Positions 8,040 through 16,939 are shown, counted from the first letter of the stretch. The stretch: 61,164 nt of DNA from Chloroflexota bacterium (GCA_029556265.1 JAKQFH010000080.1:1-61164), one strand, 5' to 3'. The notes: generated by a model not told the origin, from the sequence alone. Numbers and translations: made by a program.

Positions 8040-9044
8040 TTAACCTTGCTGACCGCGCAGAATGACATCCAGCAGGTCGAAGGCTTTGGCGGTACCCTCA
8101 ACCGTACAAGTGACCGGATTGTCCACAACATACACAGGGATGCCGAGGGTGAGGGTCAGGTATTTGTCCAGCCCTTTCAACAGAGCCGTTCCCCCGCACA
8201 GGGCAACGCCGCGGTCGATGATATCGGAAATCAATTCGGGAGGTGTTTTCTCAAGCACGCGTTTGGTGGTGTTGGCGATATCTGAAAGCGGATCCTGAAG
8301 CGCTTCCACAATTTCGTTGGTAGTCAGGCTGGCCGGCTTGGGAAGACCGCTGACCTGGTCTTGTCCCTGGATTTCCATGGTTTTTTCTTCATCGCTGGGC
8401 AGCGCCGCTCCAATGCGGATTTTCAGGGCTTCAGCTGTTGGCTGGGCGATAATCAAGCCGTATTTTCTGCGGACGTAAGCGCAGATGGCGTCATCCAGTT
8501 TCAGGCCTGCCGTATGGGTGGTTTCCGCGCTTACGATGCCGGACATGGAAATCACCGCGGCCTGGGATGTTCCGCCGCCCGCGGATATGATCATGTTTCC
8601 GGTGGGGGTGTTGATGGGCAGGTCTACGCCGATGGCGGCAGCCAGGGGCTGCGGGATCCAGTTGACATCACGGCTGCCAGCGCCGAGCCCGGCTTCCTGC
8701 ACAGCCCGACGTTCAACGCTGGTGATGCCGTAGGGGACGCTGATGATTATGCGCGGGCGGAAGAAAATCGTTGGTCCGGTCACCCGCCGGATTAAGATGC
8801 CCAGCAATTTTTCAGTCAGTTCATACTCGGCAATCACGCTGTTCCGAAGCGGGCGCACGACCTCAATAGAATCCGGCACCCTGCCGAGCATACCCAGGGC
8901 GGTAGTGCCGTATTCAACCAGCTTCATCTCGTCCTTAACAATCGCGACGATGGTCGGCTCCTGGATTAATATCTGATTGCCTTCCGCAATTTGCGTGTTA
9001 AAGGTTCCGAGGTCTATTCCCAATTCACGTGAAAATGCTGCCAT
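8040..9044 (-). CDS. mreB: MreB/Mbl-type bacterial actin
   Basis: A 334-residue actin-fold protein. The phosphate-1 loop is GIDLGTFNT (residues 9-17), and ISVPYGITSVERRAVQEAGLGAG is the typical MreB segment. The phosphate-2 loop reads SAGGGTSQAAVIS, and the adenosine motif is GVALCGGTALLKGLDKYL. MreB forms membrane-bound filaments that guide cell-wall synthesis. No mreC or mreD is adjacent; instead it is followed by a DUF6585-like membrane protein. An extended -10 element lies about 31 bases upstream and AGGA precedes the ATG. Several motif positions differ from the commonest MreB (for example GTFNT rather than GTANT), so it may be one of several paralogues. Confidence 0.9.
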   Translation of the reverse strand: MAAFSRELGIDLGTFNTQIAEGNQILIQEPTIVAIVKDEMKLVEYGTTALGMLGRVPDSIEVVRPLRNSVIAEYELTEKLLGILIRRVTGPTIFFRPRIIISVPYGITSVERRAVQEAGLGAGSRDVNWIPQPLAAAIGVDLPINTPTGNMIISAGGGTSQAAVISMSGIVSAETTHTAGLKLDDAICAYVRRKYGLIIAQPTAEALKIRIGAALPSDEEKTMEIQGQDQVSGLPKPASLTTNEIVEALQDPLSDIANTTKRVLEKTPPELISDIIDRGVALCGGTALLKGLDKYLTLTLGIPVYVVDNPVTCTVEGTAKAFDLLDVILRGQQG

Positions 9045-9074
9045 GAAATATCCTGTAAGAAATAAGTTGAAAAT

Positions 9075-9083
9075 ATTTTACCA
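9075..9083 (-). promoter_or_regulatory. mreB extended -10 promoter
   Basis: On the minus strand the bases read TGG-TAAAAT, an extended -10. Transcription would start near 9068, about 24 bases before the mreB start, leaving room for the AGGA site. No good -35 is visible. Confidence 0.5.
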
Positions 9084-9119
9084 TTGCTGATGGGCGCGCG
9101 CGGTGAACCCAAACAGCCT

Positions 9120-9698
9120 TTAGCGGTTGAAGTACTGCAGGGCAACCCGCAGCTTATCCTCAACCGTATCGGGCAGGTCTTTTGAAAGCGCCTGGATAGC
9201 GGTTTGCGCTTCAACAACGCTGTAACCCAACCCAACCAAAGCCTCCAATACCTGATCTTCAGCGCTGCTGGTGGCTTTGCGTAAATCAAAGGCGGCGTCC
9301 GGGCTAATCCGGCCCTGCATGTGGATTAAGATTTTTTGGGCGGTTTTCTTTCCAACCCCGGGAACGCGGCTGAAAAATTCCGGCTGCTCGCTCACCACGG
9401 CGGTGCGGATAATGTCCAGCGACAGGGTGGACAATATCGCCATTGCCAGGCGGGGCCCAATGCCTTCGACGCCCAGAAACATCAGGAAAAATTGCTTTTC
9501 TTCCAGGTTTCGAAAGCCATATAAGGCAAGCAGGTCCTGCCGGACAACCAGAAAGGTATGAAGAAAGATGACATCGCCGGGTTCGGCTTCCGAAAGAATT
9601 GACCTGGTGACAGTAACCTCAAACCCAAGCCCCTGAACATCAAGCACAAGGCTGTCGATGTGTTTGGATTGTACTTTACCGGTTATGGTTGAAATCAT
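9120..9698 (-). CDS. ruvA: Holliday junction branch migration protein RuvA
   Basis: A 192-residue RuvA. It begins MISTITGKV, has the OB-fold segment, two helix-hairpin-helix motifs (GVEGIGPRLA and RVPGVGKKTA), and the C-terminal domain that contacts RuvB (VLEALVGLGYSVVEAQTAI). RuvA tetramers bind four-way junctions and load the RuvB motor. Its start overlaps the TrmH-type gene by four bases (ATGA), and ruvC is two genes upstream in the same operon. ruvB is not in this window. The length is normal for the family. Confidence 0.95.
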   Translation of the reverse strand: MISTITGKVQSKHIDSLVLDVQGLGFEVTVTRSILSEAEPGDVIFLHTFLVVRQDLLALYGFRNLEEKQFFLMFLGVEGIGPRLAMAILSTLSLDIIRTAVVSEQPEFFSRVPGVGKKTAQKILIHMQGRISPDAAFDLRKATSSAEDQVLEALVGLGYSVVEAQTAIQALSKDLPDTVEDKLRVALQYFNR

Positions 9699-10504
9699 TG
9701 CCGTTTTTTCCTGCCGCGAATCTGATTGTATATTTCATAGAGGATTATACCCGCAGCGACTGAAAGATTGAGGGAATCGCAGGCGCCTTCCATTGGGATG
9801 CGAACAATTTGGCTGCATAAGGAAACGTAGTCTGCCGGCAAACCCTGGCGTTCACTGCCCAACAATAACACCGCGGGGAGGGGGTAGCAGGCCTGGGTGT
9901 AATCTTCAGCGCCCTTATCGGAGGTTCCAAACACAGAAATTTCCGGGCGGCTGGCTGCCCAGGCCTGAAATTCCTGCAACCTGGACTTCAGCAGGGGCAC
10001 TGTGAAAATGGAGCCCATCGAGGCTTTTACGGCAGCGGCGTCGTAGGGGTCGGTGCAATCATCCAGTAAGAGCAGGGCTTTCGCGCCAACCGCGTCGCAG
10101 GTACGCAGGATAGTGCCTAAATTGCCTGGGTTTTGCACCGCCTGAAGAGCAACCCAAAGTTCGTTCTCAGCCGGCGCGTTCTCACTGAGCGCGAACCAGC
10201 GTTGGCGGATAACAGCGGCGATGCCTTGGGGGGTGTCTTTCCGCGCGAGAGATGCGAATACAGCTTGATTCACTGCGAGGGTATCAATACCGAGGGATGA
10301 CGCCTTTTCTACCAAAGACTGTCCATATTCACTGATTAACAATTCGGGGCAGAAGATAAGCTGGTGGATTTCTGCCTGGGAACTTAACGCCTGACCGACA
10401 ACCCGCAGCCCTTCCGCCAGGAAAAGGCCGGTGGATTTGCGTTCCTTTGGCAGCAGAAGTTTCCGCGCCGCGGCAATGGTGGGGTTGGAAAGGCTGGTAA
10501 TCAT
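9695..10504 (-). CDS. TrmH/SpoU-family RNA 2'-O-methyltransferase
   Basis: A 269-residue SPOUT methyltransferase. The N-terminal substrate-binding domain (ITSLSNPTIAAARKLLLPKERKSTGLFLAEG) resembles the L30e-like region of 23S rRNA or tRNA methylases. The three SpoU motifs are present: NPGNLGTILRTCDA, LLLGSERQGLP and IPMEGACDSLNLSVAAGI. The start is set at 10504, which overlaps the ruvC stop as ATGA; the longer frame up to 10558 lies inside ruvC. Both ends are ATGA overlaps with ruv genes, so the three are translationally coupled. The exact target nucleotide cannot be told from sequence. Confidence 0.92.
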   Translation of the reverse strand: MITSLSNPTIAAARKLLLPKERKSTGLFLAEGLRVVGQALSSQAEIHQLIFCPELLISEYGQSLVEKASSLGIDTLAVNQAVFASLARKDTPQGIAAVIRQRWFALSENAPAENELWVALQAVQNPGNLGTILRTCDAVGAKALLLLDDCTDPYDAAAVKASMGSIFTVPLLKSRLQEFQAWAASRPEISVFGTSDKGAEDYTQACYPLPAVLLLGSERQGLPADYVSLCSQIVRIPMEGACDSLNLSVAAGIILYEIYNQIRGRKKRQ

Positions 10505-11007
10505 CCCTGGCTTTCGTCTGAGGCGCGGTTGTAAAAATTCAACATTCCAATGTGGCATAAAGCGACAGCCAGCGCGTCCGCCGCGTCATCCGGCCTGGGT
10601 ATCGCGTCCATGCAAAGCAAAACCCGCACCATTTCCTGCACCTGGGCTTTTCCGGCGCTGCCATAGGAAGTGACCGAAAGCTTGACCTCATTTGGCGTGT
10701 ATTCAGCCAGAGGCAGCCCGGCTTGCGCCAGGCACAGTCGGATTACGCCGCGCGCTTCACTGACAGCCGACACGGTTTTCAGGTTCTTCTGGAAGAAAAG
10801 CTTTTCAATCGCAGCATGCGTCGGCTGGTATTCAGTCAACAACGCGCTCAACTGGTCAAACAGAAATTGCAAACGGCTGGAGGTCTCCCTCACAGCCGTT
10901 GAATCAATTACGCCAAACGCGCTCAGCTTCGGGCTGCCTGTCGAATCGACTGAAACAAGCCCATATCCGGTAATGGCAATTCCCGGGTCGATACCCAAGA
11001 CCAACAT
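10501..11007 (-). CDS. ruvC: Holliday junction resolvase RuvC
   Basis: A 168-residue RuvC endonuclease. The catalytic acids are visible: Asp7 in GIDPG, Glu68 in AAIEKLFF, and the Asp pair near 141 and 144 in DDAADALAVALCH. RuvC cuts the junctions that RuvAB moves. It sits 6 bases downstream of yebC and overlaps the TrmH-type gene by four bases. The order yebC-ruvC-trmH-ruvA is like the common yebC-ruvCAB order with an RNA methyltransferase inserted and ruvB missing. Confidence 0.95.
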   Translation of the reverse strand: MLVLGIDPGIAITGYGLVSVDSTGSPKLSAFGVIDSTAVRETSSRLQFLFDQLSALLTEYQPTHAAIEKLFFQKNLKTVSAVSEARGVIRLCLAQAGLPLAEYTPNEVKLSVTSYGSAGKAQVQEMVRVLLCMDAIPRPDDAADALAVALCHIGMLNFYNRASDESQG

Positions 11008-11013
11008 CGGGTT

Positions 11014-11769
11014 TTATTCTTTCTCAAGATCCGCGAGCACTTCCTCGGTAATACGGAGGTTAGAGTAAACGTTCTGAACGTCGTCGGATTCCTCGAGCGC
11101 TTCAATCGTGCGCAGGACGGTGATGGTCTTTTCTTTGTCCAGTTCCATCTCTTGCTGGGCGACCATCTGCAAGCCGGCTTCTTCCGGTTGGATGTGGAAT
11201 TTTTTCAGACTGTCACCAATCGTCTTGAAGCTTTCCACGCTGCCGATAATTTCGATGTATCCGTCTTCTTCACTGACGTCATCAGCGCCGCCTTCGACGG
11301 CTGCCTCGAAAACCTTATCGAAATTTTTACCGTCAGATTTAACCGTGAAAATCGCCTTGCGGTCAAACTGCCAGCTGATAGAGCTGGTATCTGCCAGGTT
11401 GCCTCCGGAGCGAGTCAGGATGTGGCGGAGTTCCGCCACGGTGCGGTTGCGGTTTTCGGTAACGCATTGGATTAAGGCGACAATGCCGTGCCCGAGGGTT
11501 CCTCCGTAGGTCAGCTCTTCAAGTTCAGCAGCAGACTTATCCTCGCCGGTGCCGCGCTTGATGGCGCGTTCGATGCTGTCTTTAGGCATGTTACTGGACC
11601 GGGCTCGATCAATTGCCAAATAAAGGCTGACGTTCATGGAGGGGTCTCCGCCACCTTCGCGGGCAGCCAATGTGATCTCGCGTGCCAGGCGCGTGAAAAT
11701 GGCGCCTTTCTTTGCGTCTGCTGCGCCTTTTTTGCGTTTGATTGTGGACCAGTGCGAATGTCCAGACAT
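11014..11769 (-). CDS. yebC: YebC/PmpR-family protein (TACO1-like)
   Basis: A 251-residue YebC protein starting MSGHSHWSTIKRKKGAADAKK, the family signature. The middle has NMPKDSIERAIKRGTGE and YGGTLGHGIVALIQCVTENRNRT, and the end has LEALEESDDVQNVYSNL. The family was long annotated as transcriptional regulators; recent work links members to translation of proline-rich sequences. It leads the ruv operon. A good ribosome-binding site (GAGGAG) lies about 8 bases upstream, and a clear promoter is at 11817-11845. Confidence 0.95.
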   Translation of the reverse strand: MSGHSHWSTIKRKKGAADAKKGAIFTRLAREITLAAREGGGDPSMNVSLYLAIDRARSSNMPKDSIERAIKRGTGEDKSAAELEELTYGGTLGHGIVALIQCVTENRNRTVAELRHILTRSGGNLADTSSISWQFDRKAIFTVKSDGKNFDKVFEAAVEGGADDVSEEDGYIEIIGSVESFKTIGDSLKKFHIQPEEAGLQMVAQQEMELDKEKTITVLRTIEALEESDDVQNVYSNLRITEEVLADLEKE

Positions 11770-11816
11770 AATAAAATCTCCTCGCTTATTCTCTTGGGTT
11801 TACCTTAAAGCAACTT

Positions 11817-11845
11817 ATTATACCACCGGCCCGGGCGGGTGTATA
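11817..11845 (-). promoter_or_regulatory. yebC-ruv operon promoter
   Basis: On the minus strand a TATACA (-35, 11845-11840) and an extended -10 TGG-TATAAT (11825-11817) are separated by 17 bases. The spacer carries the GC palindrome GCCCGGGC, which could be an operator or chance. The predicted leader is about 40 bases with the GAGGAG site near its end. Confidence 0.6.
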
Positions 11846-12082
11846 GACGAAAAAACCGGGGCGCCCGCGTCCTGAAAGTGCCTGCCGGGACATAAGGGAT
11901 TGACGCGCTTATAGCCGTATCGGAGAGGACGCCCGGAGCGGAAGAAACAGGTAAACGCCGGTCAACCATAAGTATTAAAAAAAACTGAAGGGAACGTAGG
12001 TCAGCGCGATTGGGGGTTCAGTCGTTTTTCACATCCGGGCGGCAATTTGGCCGAGCATTACTTTTCCCGCGTTTGCCCGGAG
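11846..12082. other. intergenic region without recognisable gene
   Basis: About 240 bases between the yebC promoter and the end of the exonuclease gene. I see no open frame with a ribosome-binding site. A run of eight T residues on the minus strand (near 11980), preceded by TTCAGT with a distant ACTGAA partner, could be a weak terminator for the exonuclease operon. The loop would be about 26 bases, so I do not call it. Confidence 0.4.
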
Positions 12083-13333
12083 TCAGTCCTCATCCTGCTG
12101 GCTTTGATGCCGTTGTACTTTTTTCATCAGGCGTTCCCGACGGTGAAGGAACGCGCTCAAAAGTCCCGCCTCCCGGGAATCCTTGCGGGAGCCGCTCAGC
12201 AGCTCCACCGCCCTGTCCACGCAGGCAAGCGCGTCTTTTGCCCTCCCGCGCCGGTGTTCGTGGTACTTGGCAAGTTCTTCCAGGGCTTCCAAACTGCCCG
12301 CTTCTGCCGCCTGCGACCAAAGCTCAGCGGCTTCTGGGTGCCTGGACTGGCGTTTTAACAGCCGCGCCTGCGCCAATAAAGGCTCCACGCGCGGTTCGGG
12401 CGCGGTGTCAAGGCTGCGTCCTTTTTCGTATAACGAGAGCGCGGTGTCCGCGTCACCCAACTGCTCCACAAGGCGCCCCAGGCTGGTCAGGTCCTGGCTG
12501 CATTCGTTCTCCCAGGCAGTTGGTTCGCTGAGGATATCGGTGAAAAGCGCGAAGAGCGCGGCCAGGCTGACGACATCCTGCGCGTTGTGCGTAAAAATAC
12601 CCTTCAGCGGTTCCGCGTCCCCTTCGCGAAGGTAGCGGGTATAGTACTCGGGGATGAGATAACCAGGTATCTCATCGCTGTCGCGATTGAGTCCGAATAT
12701 CCTGTTTTCTATGTTGCCAAGATTACACTGCTCCAAACGCGCTTTCCATATTCGGCGGGTCAGGTGGAGTAAATCCAGGTGCGGCAGTTCCTCAAAAGGG
12801 CTGATGAAACCTTGCAAAACATAACGGGTATTTAATATCGGGATATCGAAGGATTTGCCGTTGTAGGTGACCACGGCTGCCATATCCGCGCAAAAGCTTT
12901 CCAAGGCTGCCAGCAGGGCTGCTTCTTCCGCTGGTCCGCGCAGAAAAAATTGTTCCGTGATGAAGCTGCCGCCGCGGTATCTTCCAACGCCAATCATAAA
13001 AGCCAGCGTGCCGGTGCCGCCGGATAAACCGGTGGTTTCGGTGTCCAGAAAGATGAAATTCTCAAGGCTGGTTTCTGCCAGGTGCGGCGCTCGCGCCCAC
13101 CGGGCGATTCCATGTGTCGGTTTGGTTGGCAGCAGCGCCTGCCCGCCCAAGCGATAATCCCCGGGGTAGGCGCGGTGGGAAGAGAAAAGGCTGCCAAAAT
13201 TCGTCTGGACTTCTCTGCCCTCGACCACCTGCTCAATTGCTTTGCGGTCTTTTCTCGGGCTGTTCGCATCAGGCTGCATGCCCAGGCTGACGCCTATTCT
13301 TTTCAGTTTCTCGCTCAGCGAATCAAAATCCAT
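12083..13333 (-). CDS. MrfB/YprB-like RNase H-fold exonuclease with TPR C-terminus
   Basis: A 416-residue protein. Residues about 90-270 form a DnaQ-like 3'-5' exonuclease: DTETTG (Asp97, Glu99), YNGKSFDIPIL and HNAQDVVSLAAL supply the metal-binding acids. The C-terminal 130 residues are helical TPR-like repeats (ALSLYEKGRSL, HPEAAELWSQAAEAGSLEALEELAKYHEH). In Bacillus subtilis the pair YprA/YprB (MrfA helicase, MrfB nuclease) repairs mitomycin C damage. Here the MrfA-like helicase gene ends one base before this start, so the same repair function is likely. The C-terminal TPR extension matches the YprB layout. Confidence 0.85.
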   Translation of the reverse strand: MDFDSLSEKLKRIGVSLGMQPDANSPRKDRKAIEQVVEGREVQTNFGSLFSSHRAYPGDYRLGGQALLPTKPTHGIARWARAPHLAETSLENFIFLDTETTGLSGGTGTLAFMIGVGRYRGGSFITEQFFLRGPAEEAALLAALESFCADMAAVVTYNGKSFDIPILNTRYVLQGFISPFEELPHLDLLHLTRRIWKARLEQCNLGNIENRIFGLNRDSDEIPGYLIPEYYTRYLREGDAEPLKGIFTHNAQDVVSLAALFALFTDILSEPTAWENECSQDLTSLGRLVEQLGDADTALSLYEKGRSLDTAPEPRVEPLLAQARLLKRQSRHPEAAELWSQAAEAGSLEALEELAKYHEHRRGRAKDALACVDRAVELLSGSRKDSREAGLLSAFLHRRERLMKKVQRHQSQQDED

Positions 13334-13334
13334 C

Positions 13335-15842
13335 TCACACCAACCCGGTTAGCAAAGCCAGCGCTTCCTGCTTGCCGCCGTGTCCTTCTTCGCCGATGGG
13401 TCCCACGCACGCTGGACAGCCGTCCTGACACTGACATTCGGCAATCATCTCAGCGGCTTTGGAAATCCAGAACTGACGCCGTTCGAACAGGCGCTCGGAT
13501 AATCCAATTCCTCCCGGCACGTTATCATAAACCAGGATTGCCGGACCGCCGTCTGCCAGTACGGAACGCGCCTCGGAGAGCATGCCCAAATCCTCACGGT
13601 CGCACATCACCATCAGCGGGGCAAGGTTGCCCAGCGCGTAAGCCGCGCCAGCCAAGCCGCTGCGCAGGCGGACGTTCGCCTCGGCTTGTTGGTGGCAGGA
13701 TGGGCAAAGTGTAATCAGGTTGGCCGGCGCGTTTGCTTTTTCTGCGTCCTCAAAGAATTTGAACGGCTGGATATGGTGTACGTGCAGTTTAGTTTCATCC
13801 CCGCTTGTTCCGCACACCCGGCAGCGATAGCCGTCCCGCATCAGGATGCGGCGTTTGAGCGCGGCCCAGCCCGCGCCATATTGGTTGGCATCCGCGTTCC
13901 ACAGCCTGTTGGCGCGTAATTGGTTGACAAACTCCGGTTGGAAGGTCAGCCAGCAGCCGAAGGTCTCCAGGTAAGTTGGGGGAAGGTCAACCACACCAGT
14001 CCCGATGGTTTCCGCGCTTAGCCAGCGGATTTTGCGATAGCTGTTGACTTCCTGGCGCAAACTTAATTCGCCATAATAACTTTGATAGCTTGCCAGAGCT
14101 TTTTCTTGCAAGGCTTTAAAGGCTTCAATGGAAGTGGAAGCATTTGGAATGGTGTAATACTCCGATTGGACGGGTTCGAGCAGGCAGCTGCCATTTTGCA
14201 GGTCAAGCGCCTTCACTTCGTAGGATTCGGCCTCGTGGAGATAGATTGCTTCGGGGTGCACCAGCCATTTTGCGCTGGACGCGTCAATTTCTCCGATGAC
14301 TCTTGTGGAATCCGCCTCGGCGACCCGCAGCGTAACCACATTGGGCGTGCTGCTGCGCAAAGAAACGCTGCCAGCGGCAAATTGGTCCGCAATCCAAAAA
14401 TACCTGCCGTTTTGAAGATGCAGCACGCCAGATTGGACCAGGATTTTCAGAAAAGAATTCAACAGCTCAGGCGGCAGGCTGCCAAAATGGTCGTTTTCAA
14501 GGAAGGGCAGCTCGAAGGCGGCGCACTGCAGATGCTGCATTAAAATCGCGTAGTTATTCGAGTCCAGGAGCGCGTCTTCGGGAGATTTATCCGTGAGGTA
14601 TTCCGGATGGTTGGCAAGGTATTGGTCCATCGCTTCCGGGGAGGCGATGAACATGGCTAAAGAGGCTTGCTGTCTGCGCCCCGCCCGCCCGGCACGCTGA
14701 CGGGTTGTGGCAATGGAACCCGGATAGCCGACCAATATGACGGATTCCAGACTGCCAATGTCTATGCCGAGCTCAAGCGCGGAAGTGGCTACCACTGCTT
14801 TGATAGAGCCTTCCTTGAAGCCCGCCTCAATCTCTCGGCGGTCGCCTTTCAGATAACCTGAGCGGTAACCGCGGATTTGAGCGCGCATCCCTCTGGGGAC
14901 CGCGTCGTACAGGTAGGTCAAAATCATCTCAACACTGCGGCGGGAGCGGGCAAAAACCAGGGTTTGGATGCCGCTGCTGAGCAGTTTACGGGTGAAGTGG
15001 ATGCCGGTTTGCAGGCTGCTGGCGCGTAAGCCCAGCTGTTCATTCACCAGCGGCGGGTTGTATACCAGAAAATGTCTTTTACCGTGAGGAGAGCCGTCCT
15101 GATCAATCAACACGACAGGGCTCTCAATCAGTTTTTCGGCAAGTTCTGTGGGGTTGCCAATCGTGGCTGAGGTCAGGATGAACTGCGGGTACGCCTGGTA
15201 GAAAGCGGCAACGCGTTTGAGCCGACGGATGACATTGGCAACATGCGAGCCAAACACCCCACGGTAGGTGTGCATTTCATCAACGACCACATAACGAAGC
15301 CCGGCGAAAAACTGGCGCCAAAGGGTGTGGTGCGGCAAAATGCCCTGGTGCAGCATATCAGGGTTGGTGATAATAATTTCAGCTATCCGTCGGATTTCCG
15401 CCCGGTGATTGGGGGGAGTATCTCCATCATATATGGCAGGCAGAGGGCGCAGACCACCGCCAGGCGCGGCACACAGTTCATTTAACAGCCGGAGTTGGTC
15501 TTGCGCCAGGGCTTTGGTGGGGAACAGATAGAGGGCGCGCGCGGATTGCTCCTGAATGAGAGTTTGGACAACGGGAATGTCGTAGCACAGGGTTTTGCCG
15601 CTGGCGGTACCCGTGCTGATTACCAGGTGTTCACCCGTGGAAATCCGATTGAGCGCCTGCGCCTGATGGCTGTAGAGCTGCGTGATGCCTTTTTGGCGCA
15701 GATTGCTGAGAAGCTGAACCGGAATATTTTCAGGCAGCGGCTTAAACGCCGCTGCGACAGGCGGGCTTTGCTGCCAGCAGGTGGTATAGCGGATAAACTC
15801 CGGGTCTTTTTGCCAGGCTTTCAGGAGTTCATCAATATCCAT
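13335..15842 (-). CDS. MrfA/YprA-like DEAD/DEAH helicase with embedded HNH domain
   Basis: An 835-residue superfamily 2 helicase. Motif I is STGTASGKT, motif II is VDEMH, motif III is TSATIGNP and motif VI is QRAGRAGRR. The C-terminal DUF1998-like zinc region ends with the cluster CQCQDGCPACVGP at about residues 800-812. Inside that region, at about residues 660-725, lies an HNH nuclease-like module: RDGYRCRVCG, HVHHIQPF and CPSCHQQAE. The ordinary YprA layout lacks it as far as I know. The helicase probably works with the exonuclease encoded one base downstream. The HNH could be an active nuclease or only a zinc scaffold. Confidence 0.87.
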   Translation of the reverse strand: MDIDELLKAWQKDPEFIRYTTCWQQSPPVAAAFKPLPENIPVQLLSNLRQKGITQLYSHQAQALNRISTGEHLVISTGTASGKTLCYDIPVVQTLIQEQSARALYLFPTKALAQDQLRLLNELCAAPGGGLRPLPAIYDGDTPPNHRAEIRRIAEIIITNPDMLHQGILPHHTLWRQFFAGLRYVVVDEMHTYRGVFGSHVANVIRRLKRVAAFYQAYPQFILTSATIGNPTELAEKLIESPVVLIDQDGSPHGKRHFLVYNPPLVNEQLGLRASSLQTGIHFTRKLLSSGIQTLVFARSRRSVEMILTYLYDAVPRGMRAQIRGYRSGYLKGDRREIEAGFKEGSIKAVVATSALELGIDIGSLESVILVGYPGSIATTRQRAGRAGRRQQASLAMFIASPEAMDQYLANHPEYLTDKSPEDALLDSNNYAILMQHLQCAAFELPFLENDHFGSLPPELLNSFLKILVQSGVLHLQNGRYFWIADQFAAGSVSLRSSTPNVVTLRVAEADSTRVIGEIDASSAKWLVHPEAIYLHEAESYEVKALDLQNGSCLLEPVQSEYYTIPNASTSIEAFKALQEKALASYQSYYGELSLRQEVNSYRKIRWLSAETIGTGVVDLPPTYLETFGCWLTFQPEFVNQLRANRLWNADANQYGAGWAALKRRILMRDGYRCRVCGTSGDETKLHVHHIQPFKFFEDAEKANAPANLITLCPSCHQQAEANVRLRSGLAGAAYALGNLAPLMVMCDREDLGMLSEARSVLADGGPAILVYDNVPGGIGLSERLFERRQFWISKAAEMIAECQCQDGCPACVGPIGEEGHGGKQEALALLTGLV

Positions 15843-15851
15843 GCTGAGCGT

Positions 15852-16712
15852 TTACGAATTCTCTGTATCCGGGTGAGCTGCCGCAATTGCCGCTTTCTTT
15901 TTGGAGGCTTGTCTGACCAAAATATCCATCAGAGGATAAACCAGACCGCCCAAACGCGTCGCGGCAAAATAAATGAGCTTCGCTTCCGCGCCTGGAACAA
16001 TGGCGATTTTGTCCTTCCGAATATCCCGCAGTATGCTTTCAGCCACCGCATCCGCAGACAACGGCTTATCAGAGCCCGCAATGGTGCGCGTTTCGAAGGG
16101 TTTGTATTGATTCTCCCAGGCAAGCTGCGGGGTGTCGGTATCGGGGGGATAAACGCACGAAACGGTGATACCGCGCGGCTTCATTTCGGAGCGCAGCGCG
16201 TCGGTATATCCCCGTACAGCGAATTTGGCACCGCAATAAGCCGTATACCCAAATATTCCCAGGACCCCAGCCAAGGAGGAGAAATTGACGATGTGTCCGC
16301 TCCCGCGCGCGATGAAATCCGGCAGCAAAGCCTGGGTCACATGCACCGTGCCGTGATAATCGATGTCCATCATCCAACGGAAGTCTTCCAGCGGCATCAA
16401 TTCGGCATACCCGGGTTTGGCAACCCCCGCGCAGTTTATCAATAAGTCTGGTACGCCAACTTTGGCTTTCAATTCCGTCAAAGCCCGGGCAATACCGGGC
16501 GCGTCGCTGACGTCCGCGGAAAGCGCGCTGAGTTTTTGCGCAGGGTTCTGGCGGAATGACTCGATTATTTTCAAAGCCTCATCCAGACGCTGCTGCCCGC
16601 GGGAAAGAATGACAACGGAAGCGCCGCTGGCAAAGAGCTTGCAGGCGAGCGCGAGCCCAATTCCGCTGGACCCTCCGGTAATCAGGGCAAGTTTGCCATT
16701 GAGCGTTTTCAT
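15852..16712 (-). CDS. short-chain dehydrogenase, 3-ketodihydrosphingosine reductase-like
   Basis: A 286-residue SDR. The cofactor motif is TGGSSGIG near the N-terminus (TGxxxGxG, NADPH type), and the active-site YxxxK is in GYTAYCGAKFA. The segment YPPDTDTPQL...EN.YKPFETRTI is characteristic of eukaryotic and bacterial 3-ketosphinganine reductases, the second step of sphingolipid synthesis. A hydrophobic segment follows near residue 245. No serine palmitoyltransferase is nearby, so the sphingolipid role is a family-based guess. The start at 16712, two bases after the zinc-ribbon stop codon, is preferred to an upstream ATG at 16727 inside that gene. Confidence 0.82.
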   Translation of the reverse strand: MKTLNGKLALITGGSSGIGLALACKLFASGASVVILSRGQQRLDEALKIIESFRQNPAQKLSALSADVSDAPGIARALTELKAKVGVPDLLINCAGVAKPGYAELMPLEDFRWMMDIDYHGTVHVTQALLPDFIARGSGHIVNFSSLAGVLGIFGYTAYCGAKFAVRGYTDALRSEMKPRGITVSCVYPPDTDTPQLAWENQYKPFETRTIAGSDKPLSADAVAESILRDIRKDKIAIVPGAEAKLIYFAATRLGGLVYPLMDILVRQASKKKAAIAAAHPDTENS

Positions 16713-16714
16713 AG

Positions 16715-16939
16715 TTAGTGCCCGCATGTGCTGCAGCTGCCGCCGGAGCAGCTGGCGCAGGAATGACCCGAATCCGTGAGGCTTTTACCGCCGCTGAAAG
16801 CGTTGACGCGTGAAAGTTCGCGTCTGGTTTCGCTGCTTGCGCAGCCGGGGCATTGGGCGGGGCTGTCGGCCTGGCCGAAGCTGCGCAGAAGTTCAAAATG
16901 GGTGCCGCATTGCTGGCAGTGAAATTCATAGAGTGGCAT
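16715..16939 (-). CDS. FmdB-family zinc-ribbon protein
   Basis: A 74-residue protein starting MPLYEFHCQQCGTHFELL, the FmdB zinc-ribbon signature, with CxxC at 9-12 and CPGC near 30. The C-terminus has a second cysteine cluster (CASCSGGSCSTCGH), common in this family. Small FmdB-like proteins are found in many genomes, and their role is poorly known (a regulatory role was proposed for FmdB). It lies two bases upstream of the SDR gene, in the operon led by the SpoIIE-type phosphatase. GAGGAAG precedes the ATG. Confidence 0.85.
   Translation of the reverse strand: MPLYEFHCQQCGTHFELLRSFGQADSPAQCPGCASSETRRELSRVNAFSGGKSLTDSGHSCASCSGGSCSTCGH

Noticed and set aside
11975-12030. Terminator of the exonuclease operon
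   Set aside because: Only a six-base stem with a loop of about 26 bases precedes the T run.
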